The notes: a model not told the origin generated them from the sequence alone. DNA of 64,000 bases from Microvelia longipes (GCA_018340805.1 JACMZG010001913.1:4776244-4840243), one strand, 5' to 3'. Shown: positions 33,738 to 44,400, numbered from the stretch's first letter. Translations and numbers: made by a program.

Positions 33738-34172
33738 CTACCATTAGGAAAAGAATGACTTTAATTCTACAATGTTCTTTATAAACAGTAACAATATATT
33801 TCAATCCATTTGGATCATCTTCAGGGAAGACTAAAAAACAAAAGTACAAAAACATTACTAAAACATACAAAAGTACAAAATACAAAATAATAAGGCGGGA
33901 ACCAAACATTAAGGTCAAGTATACATATATTTAACATTAATACTTATTAATACTTATTTACACATATTACTTATTTACACTTATTACTTCTTATTACTTC
34001 TTACTACTTCTTATTATTTTCTTTTTGTACTTTTGTATGTTTTTAGTAATAATTTTGTACTTTTGTTTTTTAATCTTTCCTGAAGATGATCCAAATGATC
34101 CAGATGGATAGTTTTCCTGTTTATAAAAAACATTGTAGAATTAAAGTCGTTCTTTTCCTAATAGTAATTATG
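33738..34172. mobile_element. Family F fold-back with hammerhead-like motifs
   Basis: The left arm (33738-33886) and right arm (34023-34172) are reverse complements around a 136-base TTATTAC-rich spacer. The left arm on the minus strand has CTGAAGA (33824-33818), helix II GATCC/GGATT, then GAAATATAT. The right arm on the plus strand has the same start at 34080 but a duplication of GATCCA breaks helix II. Both continue into AACATTGTAGAATTAAAGTC. Confidence 0.7.
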
Positions 34173-35119
34173 GAATTCTACAAAAAAGACGTTTGTCTCT
34201 TAAGGAGATCTATATATCCTGAAACTAGGACATTTAGTAATAAACGATTTATATTTTCTTTATCGCAATCCTTCTCTCTTTCATGATAAGAGATAGGAAA
34301 TCATAGGTTCTAAACCATTGAGACATCCCTTAGTGCTATGTTCATTGAACAAAAGAGGAAAAGGGTTAGAATACTGAAGCTAAAGGGCTGCCTCAGTAAA
34401 CATGGGACTTGAAGGGCTATAAGGGACCCGAATATAGAGCTTTTAGACCTATTCTACAGCCATTCTAGAGTTTTATACCATTCTAGAGCTATCTGCAATT
34501 CTAGAGTCAACTTTAGATCTTTTCTAGAATTGGAAATTACTCTTCAATACTTTATGAATATTCTGCAAGGTATAACTTTTTCTTGTATAAGTTTGGACTT
34601 TTTGAAACCTTCTCCTTTTTTCATTTTAATACGACCTTTCCTTGTCGTTTATTGCTTTTACACCATTTACTGTCTGGTAATTGGAAACTATACCCTGCCT
34701 TTTGAATTCAAATGGCGCAGCGTCTGAGTATGCAAAGTGCAGTTTTTGTTTTCATTCGTACTGTGACACAAAATAATTTAATTTCGAAGATGTAACTAAA
34801 CTTTTCTCATCATTCATCCATATTTCATCAACTAAAACCCTACAGGAAATCAGGTATGAGGTACCTCGATACCATCCTCATTTTGCATTTGTCTAAACTT
34901 CAGAGTCGCTCTACTCTTTCTCAAAATGTTATGTTCACCGAATGCTCATAGAATAGTATAAATCAGTTTAGCTGAGATCGACCTCTGAATAAAACCATGA
35001 TTCAATGTCAGAGGGGTTATTACTTCAAATTCTTTCATCTTTTCCTTAAAGAGCCAAGTTTAACCAATCTTAGTTCGGTCTCTCATATTACCTGAATTAC
35101 CTGACTAATTGAAAGGATT
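34173..35119. other. Non-coding, unassigned
   Basis: CATTCTAGAG-type decamers recur at 34452-34530. GGTATGAGGTACCTCGATAC near 34853 may be a family E head relic. No gene recognised. Confidence 0.35.
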
Positions 35120-35490
35120 GTGCATTGGATCTCGAGTCCATCCTCGACCCCAACCCCATTGTATAATGGAACTTTGGTCCATCATCGACCCCAACCCTAT
35201 TGTATAATGGACCTCGGTCCTTCCTCAACCCCAACGCCATTGTATAATGGACCTTTGGTCCATCTACGACCCCAACGCCATTGTATAATGGATCTCGGTC
35301 CATCCTCGACCCCAACGCCATTGTATAATAGACCTCGGTCCTTCCTCGACCCCAACGTCATTGTATAATGGACCTTTGGTCCATCTACGACCCCAACGTC
35401 ATTGTATAATGGACCTTTGGTCCATCCTCTACCTCAACTCCATTGTATAATGGATCTCGGTCCATCCTCGAACCCAACCCCATTTTATAT
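35120..35490 (+). repeat. 41-bp minisatellite, nine units
   Basis: The unit has CATTGTATAATGGACCT, then CGGTCC or TTGGTCC, then ATCCTCGACCCCAAC. The GGACCTTTGGTCC form is itself a hairpin. Open frames on both strands come from the repeat. Confidence 0.9.
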
Positions 35491-35544
35491 TAACAATTAT
35501 TTCTTCGGTCTCAACGACAAAACAAATTTTGAAGCCGTGGTCCA

Positions 35545-36135
35545 CATGCAGGGCGTATTTCCTTCGGAATGCGTTTTTCCGCGCTTAACACCCTATTTCT
35601 TGCTCCAGTTTCTTTTTTGTAACTTGAGCAGTTACTCAATTATCAAGTACTACACGTACCTCATTGTTTCTGTCTTTTTCAAAGAAAATGCGCATAAATA
35701 TCGTGTTTGTATGTACAAAACTATGCCTCTGAAATTGGTAGTGCGCGCCTTTATTTGCTCTAGTTTAAAGTTTAGTTAGACTCCGAACCATTTTCATGCA
35801 ACTCTCAGGCCCAAAAACATCGAAAACGACTCTTGTATAATGTTGTGTCCTAGCTATATTTTAGATTTTCTGGATTTTTTTCGAATTTTTAGCCACTTTA
35901 AGTTGTTGATCCGCTTTGAACTGGTTTTATTAGATTCAGCACCCCATACAACATTTAAAACAACACCCTTCATTGGCCGTAATTTTGGTTTCCGGTAATA
36001 TATCATGGTTTCTTTGATTTTTTGTTCACTTAGAGTGGTCGTATTGGCATCGGACCGGTTTTATTCGATTCAGCGCCCCAAAAGTATAAATACGAAATTC
36101 TTTGGTGGCGAAAAATATTAACAAAATAATAATAT
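35545..36135 (+). mobile_element. Family D, copy 1
   Basis: Module order: (1) CCGTGGTCCACATGCAGGGC to GTTTAGTTAG (35549-35780), (2) a reverse-oriented tRNA-like half, TTCATGCAACTCTCAGGCCC (35794-35813), (3) diverged units of about 135 bp with TTTGGTTTCCGGTAAT and CCGGTTTTATTCGATTCAGC (35860-36110). The same order occurs at 61205-62345 and, reversed, at 42541-43320. Confidence 0.7.
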
Positions 36136-36171
36136 TTTGTCTGACCTTAATGAAATTTTTCTGTTTCAGGT

Positions 36172-36375
36172 ACATACGTGGTTTCCCATTTGACAAGATC
36201 ATCAGTACCTGATAACTTATATTCTTTCATATCATGTAAGGTAATAAATATATTCGGTCTATCAGGTAATGCACCGCCTATGATAAATGAATGTGGCGTT
36301 TCTACAGCAAATCCACACTACACTCGCAAAACTGTCAGCATGTATCATCTTAAACTGGGAGATAACCCTTAACTT
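36172..36375 (+). CDS. Possible exon or short orphan frame
   Basis: An open frame of about 65 codons follows TTTTTCTGTTTCAG, a good 3' splice-site string, and reads SSVPDNLYSFISCKVINIF, then MINECGVSTANPHYTRKT to a TAA. Its composition is less repetitive than other frames in the window, and it lies in a short interval between families D and E. AATAAA occurs about 40 bases downstream. I recognise no domain. It could equally be an unrecognised repeat. Confidence 0.2.
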
Positions 36376-36429
36376 CCATTTTCCTAGATAATTTACAAAT
36401 ACCTACTAATAAAAAAACACTTTTCACTT

Positions 36430-36780
36430 TAATATTCCTCATTTACTATGTAAGTATCTGAGAGAGTTTTGCCTTAGCACTAAAAATCCGAAACCAAGCT
36501 TCTTCCTAGTTTATCCGTTTTAGGTGTTTTAAAGCCTTCCTGAGAAGTATTTATTAAGTTTTTATATGTTAGTGTGTTTGAGTGTGTGTATATGTTAGTG
36601 TGTGTATATGCTATCATAGTAGATCCCAGTGTATTTATGCTAGAGAGGTGATACTTAGTACTAAAATCAATCTTCATGTCTAGTTGTGCTATCTAAAAAA
36701 ATATTTTTTTAAGAAGTTATTAACCGGCAATAATTACCGCAATAGTTTCGAAAATTCTAAAAAACCTGAAAAATTTAGCA
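36430..36780 (-). mobile_element. Family E copy, reverse
   Basis: CCTCATTTACTATGTAAG, AAATCCGAAACCAAGCTTC, GTTTTAGGTGTTTTAAAGCC, CCCAGTGTATTTATGCTAGA and AGTTATTAACCGGCAATAAT in tail-to-middle order. Confidence 0.7.
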
Positions 36781-37825
36781 GAAGTGTTCCCCATAATGTA
36801 ATGATAAGGATACAAATTTTAAGTTTGTACGAATATGCGGTAAATTTAAATACTTAATTTTGCATTTAAATAATTATAAACTTTTTTTCAATATTTTTTT
36901 AACTAATATTTAATTCCTTGATAATAAATATATTGGTTTATATGATTTGTAATTTAACTGTAGTCAAAAAGGTATTTAGATACAAATAAATATTTAATTT
37001 TTTGTAGTTGTAACAATTCAGATTTTATAAACTTATAATAAATTTAATTTTTAATGTAACAATTAATTTTTAATAACCTTGTCACGAATGAATTTGGATC
37101 CAATTGACTAAATTCATACACGTGACATTCTGTCCTAATTTAGCTTAAAGGACAATAACTCCGGTCCTTTCAAATTATAGTTATTTCTTGATTAGATTGC
37201 ATGATCTAATTCTAAGTCCAAATATGATTACCTCAGCTAGAAAATAGGGAGGTTCATCTATAACTAGAGAAAGGGGTAAGATTAGAGAGAGGGAACACAG
37301 AGTGGGGAAGCAAGTTGGTTGAGCTGGAGAGGGCAGGGTGGTTTTAGGTTCCTGAGTGAAAAGTACGACAGGCATGTAATTATGACATGAGATTATAGAT
37401 GATTTAGAAATAACCCCTTCAGGGAAAAATGAGTCAAGTCTCTTTCTATTTCAAGAATGATATTGATCAAACATCTTTTAAAGTAGTATTAATAAATGAT
37501 TAAAGTTAAATAGTTTGTTGTTCTTATAACCTTCATTACTTGAGGATTGGAGCTCTGATATATGTTGGGTGATCGAAGCATGCTAAAACTTCAATTAAGA
37601 TCCCCACAACCTTATTGAAGAATAAATATTTTATAATGTGTTTATAAACTTTTTCTTCTACTAATCTTTTTAGTGAATAATTCTATTTTTAAATACTCAA
37701 TTAAATATTTATTTTTAATGTAATGGTATTATATACGCATTTGAATATAATTTTTACAGAAATAATTTAAAATTTTTAACTTATTTTATGTTTATTATTA
37801 GAGTAATAATTCTATGACGCAATAT
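36781..37825. other. Non-coding, unassigned
   Basis: Nothing recognised. The 64-codon minus-strand frame at 37181-37375 is proline/leucine-rich with no known motif. Confidence 0.35.
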
Positions 37826-38337
37826 AATTATGCAAGAGACATCTAGGAAATGTACCAAGCAAAATGCAATGCTACATCTGGGAACTTTTCCATCATTCGA
37901 CATTCGTCATCATTGACTTAACATAATGTCATGTCCCACTCATTTTGCTTGTTACATTTCCTAGGTGTCTCCCGCACAATTATATTGTGCCAACTATTCA
38001 TGTTTTGCAAAACTCGGTAGTATCAAATGATATATGCTCCACTTGCCAAGCATGATGGAGGTAAGAGAGCACCGCTCGTGTCTGGTAAACACTTCACATT
38101 ACATTATTCAGAATTTTAATTGAAGGTCAGAGTGAGTTCAGGCTCTGAATTAGATATAACGAAACAGAGTGAGACATGACATTATGTCGAGCCATCAATG
38201 ACGAATGTCGAATGATGGAACAATTCTCAGATGTAGCATTGCATTTTGCTTGTTAAATTTCCTAGGTGTCTCTCGCACAATTACAATATGCCGACTATTC
38301 GTGTTTTGCAAAACTCGGTAGTATCAAATGATATAAT
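37826..38337 (+). mobile_element. Hammerhead tandem element, locus 3 (ribozyme core deleted)
   Basis: An inverted partial copy on the minus strand (37826-37943) meets a plus-strand copy (37944-38337). CAACTATTCATG-type starts at 37991 and 38292 are 301 bases apart, 15 short of the other loci. The loss falls in the hammerhead: GGCTCTG (38141) joins AATTAGATATAACGAAACAG directly, removing GGCGCC and CTGATGA. The 3' end is again AAATGATATA. Confidence 0.8.
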
Positions 38338-38464
38338 AATTCTATGTTTATAACCTTCTTTGCATATCTACCTTTTGGGGGAACGACTTCATGATTATAG
38401 TATACGGTAATAGCAATGCAACAAAATCAGAATTTACTAACAAGGCACTTTGCCTTAATAATTA
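38338..38464. other. Spacer
   Basis: Nothing recognised. Confidence 0.3.
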
Positions 38465-39060
38465 TTTTTTTTTGAGGTAGTACGTAATTGAGCACTTTAT
38501 TGGACCGTTTTTAGGATGAGAAGCCAATCATTATTGTACTAGGAGGTTATTTAGTACTTTTCACCTCCGAGACAATAATGAATGTAAATAACTCCTAGGA
38601 CGTAAAAGTAATTCATTATTGCCGCCATTACTGTAATGTAGGTGTTCAAAAAAACAATCTGTGTTAAACCCTCATGAGATTTCTTTAAAAACATTCATTT
38701 TGTTTCTGTTTTTGTTCGTAGACTAATTTTTTATTCGTTTTTAAAAGGTGTTTTAATTGACAATTTGTGTGTGTTTATTTGTATAGCTTTTACATTTTTG
38801 AGTAAAAGTGTGAAGCTATGGATGAATTCAATGACGACGATAATATGGAGTTAATTGGACGTTTGTTTTTTTTTTTTTCAATTAAGTATATAGCGCAATT
38901 TATTTAATGAGTGCTACCTCAAAAAAAAATAGTGTATGCCATTCGGCTGAGAATGTCTTTATGTCTTGGCAATTTTTCCCGACTCGCTTCGCTCGTCGGT
39001 AAATCTAATTGCCGTGACATAAAGACACACTTCTCAGCCTTATGGCATAAATAACTATTT
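38465..39060 (+). mobile_element. Miniature inverted-repeat element plus palindrome, copy 1
   Basis: The inverted ends TTTTTTTGAGGTAGTAC (from 38467) and GTGCTACCTCAAAAAAA (to 38929) bound about 465 bp. A start codon at 38819 opens MDEFNDDDNMELIG, which soon breaks. Immediately right, 38930-39060 is a separate palindrome whose arms hold GCTGAGAATGTCTTTATG and its near complement around GACTCGCTTCGCTCGTC. All three copies (here, 56906-57505, 59661-60243) carry both parts, so they move or were copied together. The conserved start suggests an internally deleted transposase gene. Confidence 0.75.
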
Positions 39061-39499
39061 CAAAATATTTTTCAAGAATGTTTATTTCTTTAAATAAAAT
39101 AAATATATTGATAAAAATATTGCGCGGGAATTGATTGCCTCATTTATCATGGTAAGTGAGGCAAATATATTTTCTTAACTACCGCTTTGTAAAAATATTA
39201 TTTCCAGTGCCTCTAGGAATTGCCAATTTGGTTTTATAAATGTTTCGGTTTTTTTTGCTTCTGCGCTTACAGCTTAAACATTTAGATGTGTATTAATTAT
39301 TACACAAGCAATCCTTCATTATAATTTATCATTCAAATAATTGTCATTTTTTACTAAACATTTTTTTAAAAAAAGAATTTTATTATATTGTTTATTTTCA
39401 AATTTGAATCTTTTTTAAATTGATTATTTATTATCTAATGAGTTATAAATTACTTTTTATATTATTTTATTATATATATATTACTTTTATTCCATTATT
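39061..39499. other. AT-rich non-coding
   Basis: Nothing recognised. Confidence 0.35.
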
Positions 39500-39850
39500 A
39501 CTTTTTCTCATTTATACCGTAGGTTTTTACGTAACGTATTCGGTTTGCCGCCTCCGTGGCCGAGGTCGTTAAGGCGTTAGTCTTTACACTGACCTTTGAC
39601 ACCCTCGGAGGTCTGGGGTTCGCATCCCAGGTTACGCTCTCAGTTTATAGAAGATTATAGTTTAGATAAATTATCGTCAACTTTTGAATCACTTTGAGCG
39701 TAACGGTTGCTACTGCCACCCGAGGTGGTTCCCGCTGGGGTTATCCCTGATGAGCCGCAAGGCTCCAAATGGGCATTATTATTATTATTATTAATCGGTT
39801 TGCAAAGAAATCCGAAACCAAATTTAACTTTTTACATTAGCAATATTTTT
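39500..39850 (-). mobile_element. Family E tail, reverse, split by SINE-A
   Basis: CTCATTTATACCGTAGG (39508) and GCAAAGAAATCCGAAACCAA (39802) are the two halves of the family tail. They are separated by the SINE and its duplicated target. Confidence 0.7.
39549..39794 (+). mobile_element. SINE-A, full length, with target-site duplication
   Basis: The tRNA-like head has a leucine/serine-type A box (TGGCCGAGGTCGTTAAGGC, 39557) and a B box (GGTTCGCATCC, 39616). A body follows with CACCCGAGGTGGTTCCCGC, and then CTGATGAGCCGCAAGGCTCC at 39749. The tail is ATT repeats. TCGGTTTGC stands on both sides (39540-39548 and 39795-39803), a 9-bp duplication. The head probably serves as an internal RNA polymerase III promoter; mobilisation needs a partner LINE. 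Confidence 0.9.
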
Positions 39851-39888
39851 TGAATTTAATGCATATTTTTTAAAGCCTTTAAAGGTTA

Positions 39889-39913
39889 TATATATATATA
39901 TATAATATATATA

Positions 39914-39960
<47 letters not shown>
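39889..39960. repeat. AT microsatellite
   Basis: TA run with two short interruptions. Confidence 0.9.
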
Positions 39961-39961
<1 letters not shown>

Positions 39962-40208
39962 CTTTTAAAAAACGCTTAAATGTATGCTGCTTCAGAAATC
40001 ATATTACTCTATAAATCAATTTTTATTAGATGATTTGGTGTTTCCTCCTATTTAATAATTGTGATTGTTTATTTTACGTGAGTTTTATGTAATAATGTTT
40101 TTGTTTTTTTATTTACTATTGTACTCGTTTTTAATTTGTTGTTGTATATTTATTTTGTTTTTTTGACAATTGAGATACTTTCCTTGGAAAGTAACCTCAT
40201 GTAATTTA
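39961..40208. other. AT-rich spacer
   Basis: Nothing recognised. Confidence 0.3.
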
Positions 40209-40228
40209 ATAAATAAATAAATAAATAA

Positions 40229-40305
<77 letters not shown>

Positions 40306-40312
40306 TATATAA
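40209..40312. repeat. AAAT then AT microsatellite
   Basis: AAATAAATAAAT at 40209-40233, then TA to 40312. Confidence 0.9.
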
Positions 40313-40375
40313 CCACTTAAGATATGTAATCATGTAAAATACATATATATGTCTACTAATGTATTGTGTTTAAAA

Positions 40376-40446
40376 AAAATCTAAATACCCCGACCGGAAT
40401 CGAACCCAGACCGTAAGTGGCTGTATGATGTGATAACCCTAACTCC
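40376..40446 (-). other. tRNA-like remnant
   Basis: The minus strand holds GGGTTCGATTCCGG (B-box type) in a GC-richer patch. The T-stem is incomplete and no acceptor stem forms, so it is not a working tRNA. Probably a SINE head relic. Confidence 0.35.
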
Positions 40447-40967
40447 TCCAAAAACCTAATATTACATTTTTTAATCCTATATTATTAATTTCCATACATA
40501 ATGAGAAGTTTTGTTGTTAAAATAAGGCAAAATTGCGGCTAACTGGAGCCTCACCCAAATGGGGGATCTTAAATACCGCCTGAGGCATACCGAGGCATAA
40601 CGAGACAAAACCCCCAGTTTATCGCTGTCAAGTCTGTTCATTTTCGTCCCTACTTTATTATTGTTTTATATTTTATCTTCTTATTTTTTTTTTTTTCTTA
40701 TAATAATGGTTTAAGTTAAAGTTTTTTTTCTTTTTTTTTTTTTTAATTATTTGAAGTTTAAAAGTTGAATTAAGAGTTTATTTAATGTTTTTGTTCTCTT
40801 TACTTATCCATAATTATTTTAAGCTGTGATAACTTTTAATGGTTTTAAGAATAATGATATTGTTATTAAATAAATTTTAAAAGCAGTTTTAACAAGTCAG
40901 GAGCGGAGTTGACAGATCAGAACTATTCCTAAAAAAAACAGTTTAGGAATAGGAATATTTTAGGTTT
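40447..40967. other. AT-rich non-coding
   Basis: GAGGCATACCGAGGCATAAC near 40573 is a short direct duplication. Nothing else recognised. Confidence 0.3.
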
Positions 40968-41066
40968 TAACACAATAAACGCTACGTGGCGTCACAATAA
41001 ACGCCACGTGGCTTCACAATAGACGCTACGTGGCGTCATAATAAACGCCACGTGGCGTCACAATAA
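40968..41066 (+). repeat. 22-bp repeat, four units, each with a CCACGTGG-type palindrome
   Basis: Units are ACAATAAACGC followed by CACGTGGCGTC or TACGTGGCGTC. Two carry the exact CGCCACGTGG core. Confidence 0.9.
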
Positions 41067-41099
41067 AACCTACTAGGGTTTGCTACGCGGTACCTGAAA

Positions 41100-42215
41100 C
41101 TCCGAGTAGTTTATTGACCTCATAGTTATTGGTCTGTGTTAGTTTGTCATATTTCGCGACCAAATAGTTACTGGTCTGTGTTAGTTTGTCATATTTCGCA
41201 ACTACATAGTTACTGGTCTGTGTTAGTTTGTCATATTTCGCGACTACATAGTTACTGGTCTGTGTTAGTTTGTTATATTTCGCGACCAAATAGTTACTGG
41301 TATGTGTTATTTTGTCATATTTCGTGACCACATAGTTACTGGTCTGTGTTAGTTTGTTATATTTCGCGATCACATAGTTACTGGTCTGTGTTATTTTGTC
41401 ATATTTCGCGACCACATAGATAGTCTGTGTTACTGTTACTGGTCTGTGTCGTAGTTACTGGTCATATTTCTACATAGTTACTAGGGTCTGTGTTAGTTTG
41501 TCATATTTCGCGACCACGTAGTACTGGTCTGTGTTAGTTTGTCATATTTTCGCGACCAAATAGTTACTGTCTGTGTTAGTTTTGTCATTTTCGCGACTAC
41601 ATAGGTTACTGGTCTGTGTTTATTTGTCATATTTCGCGACCAAATAGTTACTAGTATGTGTTTGTTTGTCATATTTCACGACCACATAGTTACTGGTGTG
41701 TGTTTGTTTGTCATATTTCGCGACCACATAGTTACTGGTCTGTTGTTGGTTTGTCATATTTCGCGACCACATAGTTATGGTCTGTGTTAGTTGTCTATTG
41801 GCTAGTTTGTCATAGTAGTTACTGGTCTGTGTTGTTTTGTATTTTTCGCGACAAATAGTTACTAGTATGTGTTTGTTTGTCATATTTCACGACCACATAG
41901 TTACTGGTGTGTGTTTGTTTGTCATATTTTCGCGACAGTTACTGGTCTGTGTTAGTTTGTCATATTTCGCGACTACATAGTTACTGGTCTGTGTTAGTTT
42001 GTCATATTTCACGACCACATAGTTACTGGTATGTGTTAGTTTGTCATATTTCGCGACCACATAGTTACTGGTCTGTGTTAGTTTGTCATATTTCGCGACC
42101 ACATAGTTACCTGGTCTGTGTTATTTGTCATATTCGCGACCAATAGCTGGTCTGTGTTAGTTTGTCATATTTCACGACCACATAGTTACTGGTCTGTGTT
42201 AGTTTGTCATATCAC
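41100..42215 (-). repeat. 42-bp satellite, about 26 units
   Basis: The unit has ATAGTTACTGGTCTGTGTTA, then GTTTGTCATATTTCGCGACC and A. The period is divisible by three and one frame on each strand lacks stops, hence long peptides such as repeated YDKLTQTSNYVVA. Units between 41430 and 41850 have indels. I see no start context or flanking gene that would make it coding. Confidence 0.95.
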
Positions 42216-42467
42216 ATGTTTATATGAGAGGTATACTGCCACGATATCAGCGAATTTTAAAATTTATTAGTCAAAAAACGTGATTTTTTTTTACATTATA
42301 TTCAATATAATATTTCAATGGATAAAACTAAAAGTTATACGGATATTACAATTTCAAATTTATGCTTGTCTTTGCATAAATTTTATGTTTATAGTTAAAA
42401 GTTTATATTCGTACAGGATTATACAGTTTCAGCTCGATAACACAATTTTAGCGAATTCACTAATGGG
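42216..42467. other. AT-rich spacer
   Basis: Nothing recognised. Confidence 0.3.
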
Positions 42468-42536
42468 ATAGTCGTCATGGTGGGAGTCGAACCTCGGTCT
42501 TTGACACAAATCAGTTTCAAAGATCCCTGATGACGA
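42468..42536 (-). other. tRNA-like remnant
   Basis: Minus strand: GGTTCGACTCCC (B box), with TCGTCAT and ATGACGA able to pair as an acceptor-like stem about 65 bases apart. The T-stem has only two pairs, so it is a decayed tRNA or SINE head. Confidence 0.35.
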
Positions 42537-42540
42537 AAAT

Positions 42541-43320
42541 CTAATGAAACCTGTCCGAAGTTAGTAAGACCAAAAAGTTCCAAAAAACGCTTTTGGCATT
42601 TTTTGGTCTAAGTGTGCAAAAAGTCGAAAAAAGCAAGTAAATTACCGAAAACAAACATTTTGGTCGATAAAAAATAAAATTTAAGTAGGGTTCGTTGTCT
42701 ATATTCTTTAAGCTGAATTGTATGAAACTGTTCGAAGTCGAGAAGACCACTCTCATAATCCAAAAAGTCGAAAATACCATAATAAATTACCGGAAACCAA
42801 AATTACAGTTGATGAAAATAAATTTGGAGTTCGGTGTCGATTTCTGAATTGAATAAAATTGGTCCAAAGTCGATACGACCTCTCTAAGTGACCAAAAAGT
42901 CGAAAAAACGTTGGTCAATACCAGAAAACCTAAAATATGACCACTAAATAACACATTTTGAGTTGAATGAGAGTGTATTGTATTTTTCAAAGGAAATGAG
43001 CTAAAACCTTTAAAGAATCTAACCATGAAACCATCTGAGCATTAAACTCTTGCAAATAATTGTGAGCAATGCCAAGTTTAGAGGCATAATTTTGTATAAA
43101 CAACGGCACAATTATGCGCATTTCTTTTGAATAACACAGGGAAAATGAGTTTCAAGTAGTGATTGATAATTAAATAACTGCTCAAGTTATAAAACATAAA
43201 TCAGATGAGAAACACATTCCGAAGGACATTCACCTGACCGCATGTCAGGTGAATTTCCTGACGCCAGAATTATTATTATCATTATTCTGGCGTAGAGACC
43301 ACTACGCCAGAATTATTTAA
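42541..43320 (-). mobile_element. Family D, copy 2, reverse
   Basis: Units of about 135 bp at 42541-43000 (AATTACCGAAAACAAACATT, TCGAAGTCGAGAAGACC, GTCGATACGACCTCTC) are followed by the reverse of module 1 at 43060-43260 (AATTATGCGCATTTCTTTTG, CCGCATGTCAGGTGAATTTC). It ends in a hairpin at 43254-43320 built on TTCTGGCGTAG/CTACGCCAGAA. Confidence 0.7.
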
Positions 43321-43393
43321 AATTTGTTCTGTCATTATTGTGGGTATTAATGTAATCATGCGTCATACTTCATGGACAATAGGGTTCGAGACA

Positions 43394-44316
43394 TTATAAT
43401 ACGACACACGGCTAAAATCAATTGACAGCGCGCCAAAAATCTGTGAGGGAAAGAATTCTATTGGTCAGACCGACCACGCTCTTTCCCCTCCACCTTATGC
43501 CAACCTCGTATAAAAAAATACATTTTTCGTAAATAAAATCACAAAAAGGCAACACTGGCTGTAAACATTTGTAACCTCGCGTCGCTTTTATTTCCCTCAT
43601 TGTGCATATTTATCTGTTTGAGTTCGTTTCGATTCATTCCAATCTGTTCAATTCATCCAATTATTGCAAAGTTTTAATATGATCTGAGAGTCTATATTGA
43701 CGCATGGACATTGATGTATTCTTCAAGCATTTCTTGCTATTTGAGTACAGCGCAGGTCTTGGTCTGTCAACCAAAAGACAGCATTTTTTTCGAAAATGCC
43801 ATGTCTTTCAATAGATGACAGTCTTGACTTTTTTAAGTCATGAATGCATATTGTGTCATATTATTTTTATAATATGAAACAATACGCATTCAATTATACA
43901 AACATGACACAAAAAAAGCAGTTAGTTTTGGAAAAAAGTGATTATAGCTAACGATTTATTTAAATCGTCAAACTTTTATCATAGAACTATTATGATCCAT
44001 TGCATTACGTAATTATCAACTTTAACTCCACTTAATTCATACTTCCCGAACAAATTTAAAGCAACACTTAGTTGGTAAATTTATAAGATACAACAATTTC
44101 CTACTTAAAAAGTAAATAAATAATTTTTTTAAAAATACGATGTCAAATAAAAACAAATAATAAAATTCAAAACATAACCTGACTTTCAGTGTTGCCAGAG
44201 AAGGGATTTTTTTTGTTAATTAAAAGAAGGGATTTTTTATTACAAAAAGAGGGTTGAAAGCATTGAGATTTTGACGGGCTGTCAATTGATTTTAGCCGTG
44301 TGTCGTATTATAACAA
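43394..44316. mobile_element. Inverted-repeat DNA element of about 0.9 kb
   Basis: TATAATACGACACACGGC, then TAAAATCAATTGACAGC at the left end, is repeated in exact reverse complement at 44280-44316. An inner pair (GGCAACACTGGC at 43549, AGTGTTGCCAGAG at 44189) extends the inverted ends. The ends begin with TATA, which could hold a TA target duplication. No transposase remains. Superfamily not determined. Confidence 0.8.
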
Positions 44317-44400
44317 AGGTTAATTTTTCTAATAAGTTTCATTTTTGTAATATTTCGGTTTCGCTACCAGCTGCGGCACCTAAGCTAAGCACCTAAGCTA
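44317..44400. other. CACCTAAGCTAAG short direct repeats
   Basis: GCACCTAAGCTAAGCACC-type dozenmers run directly into the next hairpin. Confidence 0.5.

Noticed and set aside
39549..39640. Functional leucine or serine tRNA gene
   Set aside because: Boxes A and B are present but the cloverleaf is imperfect, a SINE body and ATT tail follow, and duplications flank the whole unit.
41083..42146. Tandem-repeat proteins with YDKLTQTSNYVVA units
   Set aside because: The 42-bp period is a multiple of three and both strands are open, which is expected for such a repeat without coding function.
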